Part shown: positions 24,573-27,366 of the stretch, in pieces
Numbering within the stretch: the stretch's first letter is position 1
Layout of the letters: each line of letters opens with the position of its first letter
Assembly: GCA_021811225.1 (NCBI GenBank)
Contig: JAJZPJ010000009.1
Span: 1-27,366, forward strand
DNA from: Pseudomonadota bacterium
GTDB taxonomy: Bacteria > Pseudomonadota > Gammaproteobacteria > Burkholderiales > Rhodocyclaceae
Reading direction: 5' to 3'
Length of the DNA stretch: 27,366 nt
The notes under the pieces: model-generated
What the model was told of the DNA's origin: nothing
Seen by the model: the letters and a program-made list of their open reading frames with translations, nothing else
Database searches by the model: none
Made by a program: the position numbers and the translations under genes

Positions 24573-25865
24573 ATGGCTACGCAAAAGAAAGCAACGCTCA
24601 CCCTGGACGGCAAGACCGTCGATTTTCCCGTGGAATCCGGCAGCATCGGTCCGGACGTCGTCGACATCCGCAGTCTCTACGGCAAGACCGGCGCCTTCAC
24701 CTTCGATCCGGGCTTCCTGTCGACCGGCAGCTGCAAGTCCGCCATCACCTACATCGACGGCGACAAGGGCGAACTGCTCTACCGCGGCTATCCGATCGAA
24801 CAGCTGGCCGAGCACTGCGACTTCCTCGAGGTCTGCCAGCTGCTGCTCACCGGCGAATTGCCGAACGAAGAGGAGAGGAAGCAGTTCGCCGGGATCATCC
24901 AGAACCACACGATGGTGCACGAGCAGCTGATCCGTTTCTATTCGGGCTTCCGCCGCGACGCGCACCCGATGGCGGTGATGGTCGGCGTGGTCGGCGCGCT
25001 CTCGGCCTTCTACCACGACGCCATGGACATCAGCGACCAGCAGCACCGGGACATCTCGGCCTACCGCCTGATCGCCAAGATGCCGACCATCGTCGCCATG
25101 GCCTACAAGTACGGCATCGGCCAGCCCTTCATGTACCCGCGCAACGATCTCGACTACACGTCGAATTTCATGCACATGATGTTCGCCACGCCGTGCGAGA
25201 CCTACAAGCCCAATCCGGTGCTGACCCGCGCGTTGGACCGCATCCTGATCCTCCACGCCGACCACGAGCAGAACGCCTCGACCTCGACGGTGCGCCTGGC
25301 CGGCTCCTCCGGCGCCAATCCCTTCGCCTGCATCTCCGCCGGCATCGCCTGCCTCTGGGGCCCGGCCCACGGCGGCGCCAACGAGGCCTGCCTGAAGATG
25401 CTGCAGGAGATCGGCGACGTCTCGCGCGTCGGCGAGTACATCAAGCGCGCCAAGGACAAGAACGACACCTTCAAGCTGATGGGCTTCGGCCACCGCGTCT
25501 ACAAGAATTTCGACCCGCGCGCCAAGCTGATGCGCGAGACCTGCCGCGACGTGCTGAACGAACTGGGCCTGAACGACGATCCGCTGTTCAAGCTGGCGCT
25601 GGCGCTGGAGAAGATCGCGCTGGAAGACGACTACTTCATCGAGAAGAAGCTCTATCCGAACGTCGATTTCTACTCCGGCATCGTCCAGCACGCGCTGGGC
25701 ATCCCGACCCAGTTGTTCACCGGCATCTTCGCGCTGGCGCGCACGGTCGGCTGGATCGCGCAATGGAACGAGATGATTTCCGATCCGGAACAGAAGATCG
25801 GCCGGCCGCGCCAGCTCTACGTCGGTGCGCCGCGCCGCGACGTGGCGCCGAAGGGCAAGGCTTGA
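24573..25865 (+). CDS. gltA: Citrate synthase (type II)
   Basis: Citrate synthase condenses oxaloacetate and acetyl-CoA, the entry step of the TCA cycle. The 430-residue product matches the hexameric, NADH-regulated type of Gram-negative bacteria, with an N-terminal beta domain (KATLTLDGKTVDFPVESGSI). Catalytic residues are visible as the His in LILHADHEQNAS, the His in GFGHRVYKNFDPRA and the Asp in YPNVDFYSGI. ACGGAGGCATCA precedes the ATG. It lies 44 nt after sdhE without a terminator and is probably part of the sdh transcript. Confidence 0.97.
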   Translation: MATQKKATLTLDGKTVDFPVESGSIGPDVVDIRSLYGKTGAFTFDPGFLSTGSCKSAITYIDGDKGELLYRGYPIEQLAEHCDFLEVCQLLLTGELPNEEERKQFAGIIQNHTMVHEQLIRFYSGFRRDAHPMAVMVGVVGALSAFYHDAMDISDQQHRDISAYRLIAKMPTIVAMAYKYGIGQPFMYPRNDLDYTSNFMHMMFATPCETYKPNPVLTRALDRILILHADHEQNASTSTVRLAGSSGANPFACISAGIACLWGPAHGGANEACLKMLQEIGDVSRVGEYIKRAKDKNDTFKLMGFGHRVYKNFDPRAKLMRETCRDVLNELGLNDDPLFKLALALEKIALEDDYFIEKKLYPNVDFYSGIVQHALGIPTQLFTGIFALARTVGWIAQWNEMISDPEQKIGRPRQLYVGAPRRDVAPKGKA

Positions 25866-25878
25866 AAAGATTCACCGG

Positions 25879-25917
25879 CGGCGGGCGCTGACCGGGAAAC
25901 TCCGGTGGCGCCCGTCG
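25879..25917 (+). terminator. Nested hairpin between gltA and sucA
   Basis: The outer arms CGGCGGGCGC (25879-25888) and GCGCCCGTCG (25908-25917) pair with one G-T mismatch, and inside them ACCGG (25891-25895) pairs with CCGGT (25902-25906). The hairpin starts 14 bases after the gltA stop and is followed by TTCGCTATT rather than a T run. It may end part of the transcription before sucA or protect the gltA message. Confidence 0.5.
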
Positions 25918-25952
25918 TTCGCTATTCACCTCTCACCCAGCAAGGTGACTCC

Positions 25953-27366
25953 ATGATGAAGCAGATGCTCGCCAATTCGTACCTCTATGGCGCCAATGCG
26001 CCCTTTATCGAGGACCTCTACGAGACCTACCTCGGCAATCCGGGCGCCGTGACCCCGGCCTGGCGCGATTACTTCGACAAGCTGCAGAACCTGCCCGGCG
26101 CCGGTGCCGGCACCGCGCTCGACGTCGCCCACGGTCCGATCATCGCTTCCTTCGCCCAGCGCGCCAAGCAGGGCTCGCTGCACGCGGGCGCGGCGCCGGC
26201 GGCGGACGCCCGCCAGGTCAAGGTGTTGCAATTGATCAACGCCTACCGCTTCCTGGGCAACCGCTGGGCCCAGCTCGACCCCTTGAAGCGCACCGAGCGG
26301 CCGGTGGTCGCCGAGCTGGAGCCGGCCCATTACGGTTTCACCGAAGCCGATCTGGGCGCCGTTTTCAGCACCGGTTCTTTCGCCTTCGGCCCGGAGCGCG
26401 CCAGCCTGCGCGAGATCCTCGAGGCGCTGCGCCAGACCTACTGCGGCACCATCGGCGCCGAGTACATGTACATGAGCAACATCGCGCACAAGCGCTGGAT
26501 CCAGGCCCGGCTGGAGCCGGTGCGCTCGACTCCGAATTACAGCGCCGAGCAGAAGAAGCGCCTGCTGGAGCGGCTCACCGCCGCCGAGACGCTGGAGCGT
26601 TACCTGCACACCAAATACGTCGGCCAGAAGCGCTTCTCGCTCGAGGGCGGGGAATCCACCATCGTCGCGATGGACGAGCTGGTGCGCGTCGCCGGCGCCC
26701 ACGGCGTCCAGGAGGTGGTGATCGGCATGGCCCACCGCGGCCGCCTGAACGTCCTGGTCAACACCCTGGGCAAGTCGCCCGAGGGCCTGTTCTCGGAGTT
26801 CGAGGGCAAGCACGCCGACGAGCTGTCGGCCGGCGACGTCAAGTACCACAACGGTTTCTCCTCCAACGTGGCGACCCCCGGCGGCGCCGTGCATCTGACC
26901 CTGGCCTTCAATCCCTCGCACCTGGAGATCGTCAATCCGGTGGTCGAGGGCTCGGTCTATGCCCGCCAGCGCCGCCGCGGCGACCGCACCGGCGGCCAGG
27001 TGCTGCCGGTGCTGATCCACGGCGACGCGGCGGTGGCCGGCCAGGGCGTCAATCAGGAGATCCTGAACTTCTCCCAGACCCGGGGCTTCGGCACCGGCGG
27101 CACGGTGCATATCGTGGTGAACAACCAGATCGGCTTCACCACCTCCGATCCGCGCGACTACCGTTCCTCGCTCTACTGCACCGACATCTTCAAGATGGTC
27201 GAGGCGCCGATATTCCACGTCAATGGCGACGATCCCGAGGCCGTGGCGCTGGTGACCCAGCTGGCGATGGATTTCCGCAAGGAATTCAGGACGGACGTGG
27301 TGGTCGATCTGATCTGCTTCCGCAAGCTCGGCCACAACGAGCAGGACGAGCCGGTGGTGACCCAGC
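25953..27366 (+). CDS. sucA: 2-oxoglutarate dehydrogenase E1 component, N-terminal part (3' end outside window)
   Basis: This is the thiamine-diphosphate-dependent E1 of the 2-oxoglutarate dehydrogenase complex, which decarboxylates 2-oxoglutarate and transfers the succinyl group to E2. About 471 codons, half of the usual 930-950, are present before the window ends. The E2-binding N-terminus (SYLYGANAPFIEDLYETYLG), GMAHRGRLNVLVNTLGKSP, and the ThDP-binding region from HGDAAVAGQGVNQEI to VVNNQIGFTT are visible. The start is ATG 25953, with AAGGTGA 4-5 nt upstream; ATG 25956 is an alternative. sucB and lpdA are expected just downstream but are not seen. Confidence 0.96.
   Translation, partial: MMKQMLANSYLYGANAPFIEDLYETYLGNPGAVTPAWRDYFDKLQNLPGAGAGTALDVAHGPIIASFAQRAKQGSLHAGAAPAADARQVKVLQLINAYRFLGNRWAQLDPLKRTERPVVAELEPAHYGFTEADLGAVFSTGSFAFGPERASLREILEALRQTYCGTIGAEYMYMSNIAHKRWIQARLEPVRSTPNYSAEQKKRLLERLTAAETLERYLHTKYVGQKRFSLEGGESTIVAMDELVRVAGAHGVQEVVIGMAHRGRLNVLVNTLGKSPEGLFSEFEGKHADELSAGDVKYHNGFSSNVATPGGAVHLTLAFNPSHLEIVNPVVEGSVYARQRRRGDRTGGQVLPVLIHGDAAVAGQGVNQEILNFSQTRGFGTGGTVHIVVNNQIGFTTSDPRDYRSSLYCTDIFKMVEAPIFHVNGDDPEAVALVTQLAMDFRKEFRTDVVVDLICFRKLGHNEQDEPVVTQ

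Overview
The window is GC-rich, densely coded bacterial chromosome. The betaproteobacterial-style TCA cluster (acnB, a CitE-like gene, mdh, gntR, sdhCDAB, sdhE, gltA, sucA), the codon use and the signal-transduction repertoire suggest a betaproteobacterium, probably near Rhodocyclales. That placement is inference, because no rRNA or marker tree is available.

Layout: (1) 1-2676, plus strand, end of an ABC-2 type exporter operon: the C-terminal part of an ATPase and two YbhS/YbhR-like permeases. (2) 2732-6250, minus strand, a very large SARP/BTAD-type regulator with a degenerate cyclase-like domain, an ATPase domain and a long helical-repeat tail. (3) 6251-6440, a divergent control region with two exact TGCTAACG repeats 11 bp apart, the spacing that SARP-family proteins use. 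(4) 6441-15366, plus strand, a compact sensory operon: soluble group 2-like [NiFe]-hydrogenase small and large subunits, a hydrogenase maturation endopeptidase, a PAS hybrid histidine kinase, a stand-alone receiver, a GAF/HD-GYP cyclic-di-GMP phosphodiesterase and a methyl-accepting chemotaxis protein. (5) 15409-20026, minus strand, acnB, a CitE-like lyase and mdh. (6) 20236-20979, a GntR/HutC regulator divergent from mdh, with a 20-bp inverted repeat between them. (7) 21081-27366, plus strand, sdhC-sdhD-sdhA-sdhB-sdhE-gltA and the start of sucA.

The most interesting part is region 4 with its control region. The hydrogenase has no Tat signal and no cytochrome b partner. It is fused by tight spacing and overlaps to a histidine kinase, as in HoxBC/HoxJ and HupUV/HupT H2 sensors. 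The usual NtrC-type response regulator (HoxA/HupR) is absent. Instead the operon carries a receiver-only protein, an HD-GYP phosphodiesterase and a chemoreceptor. The simplest reading is an H2 sensor that controls c-di-GMP level and motility (H2 taxis or a biofilm/motility switch) rather than only hydrogenase transcription. The hydrogenase has unusual features: Asp in place of one proximal-cluster cysteine, two extra nearby cysteines, and a shortened but present C-terminal processing peptide with its own protease. Classical regulatory hydrogenases lack that peptide.

No tRNA, rRNA, CRISPR array, IS element or attachment site was seen. No stretch longer than 300 bases lacks a gene; the largest gaps are 20027-20235 and 6251-6440.
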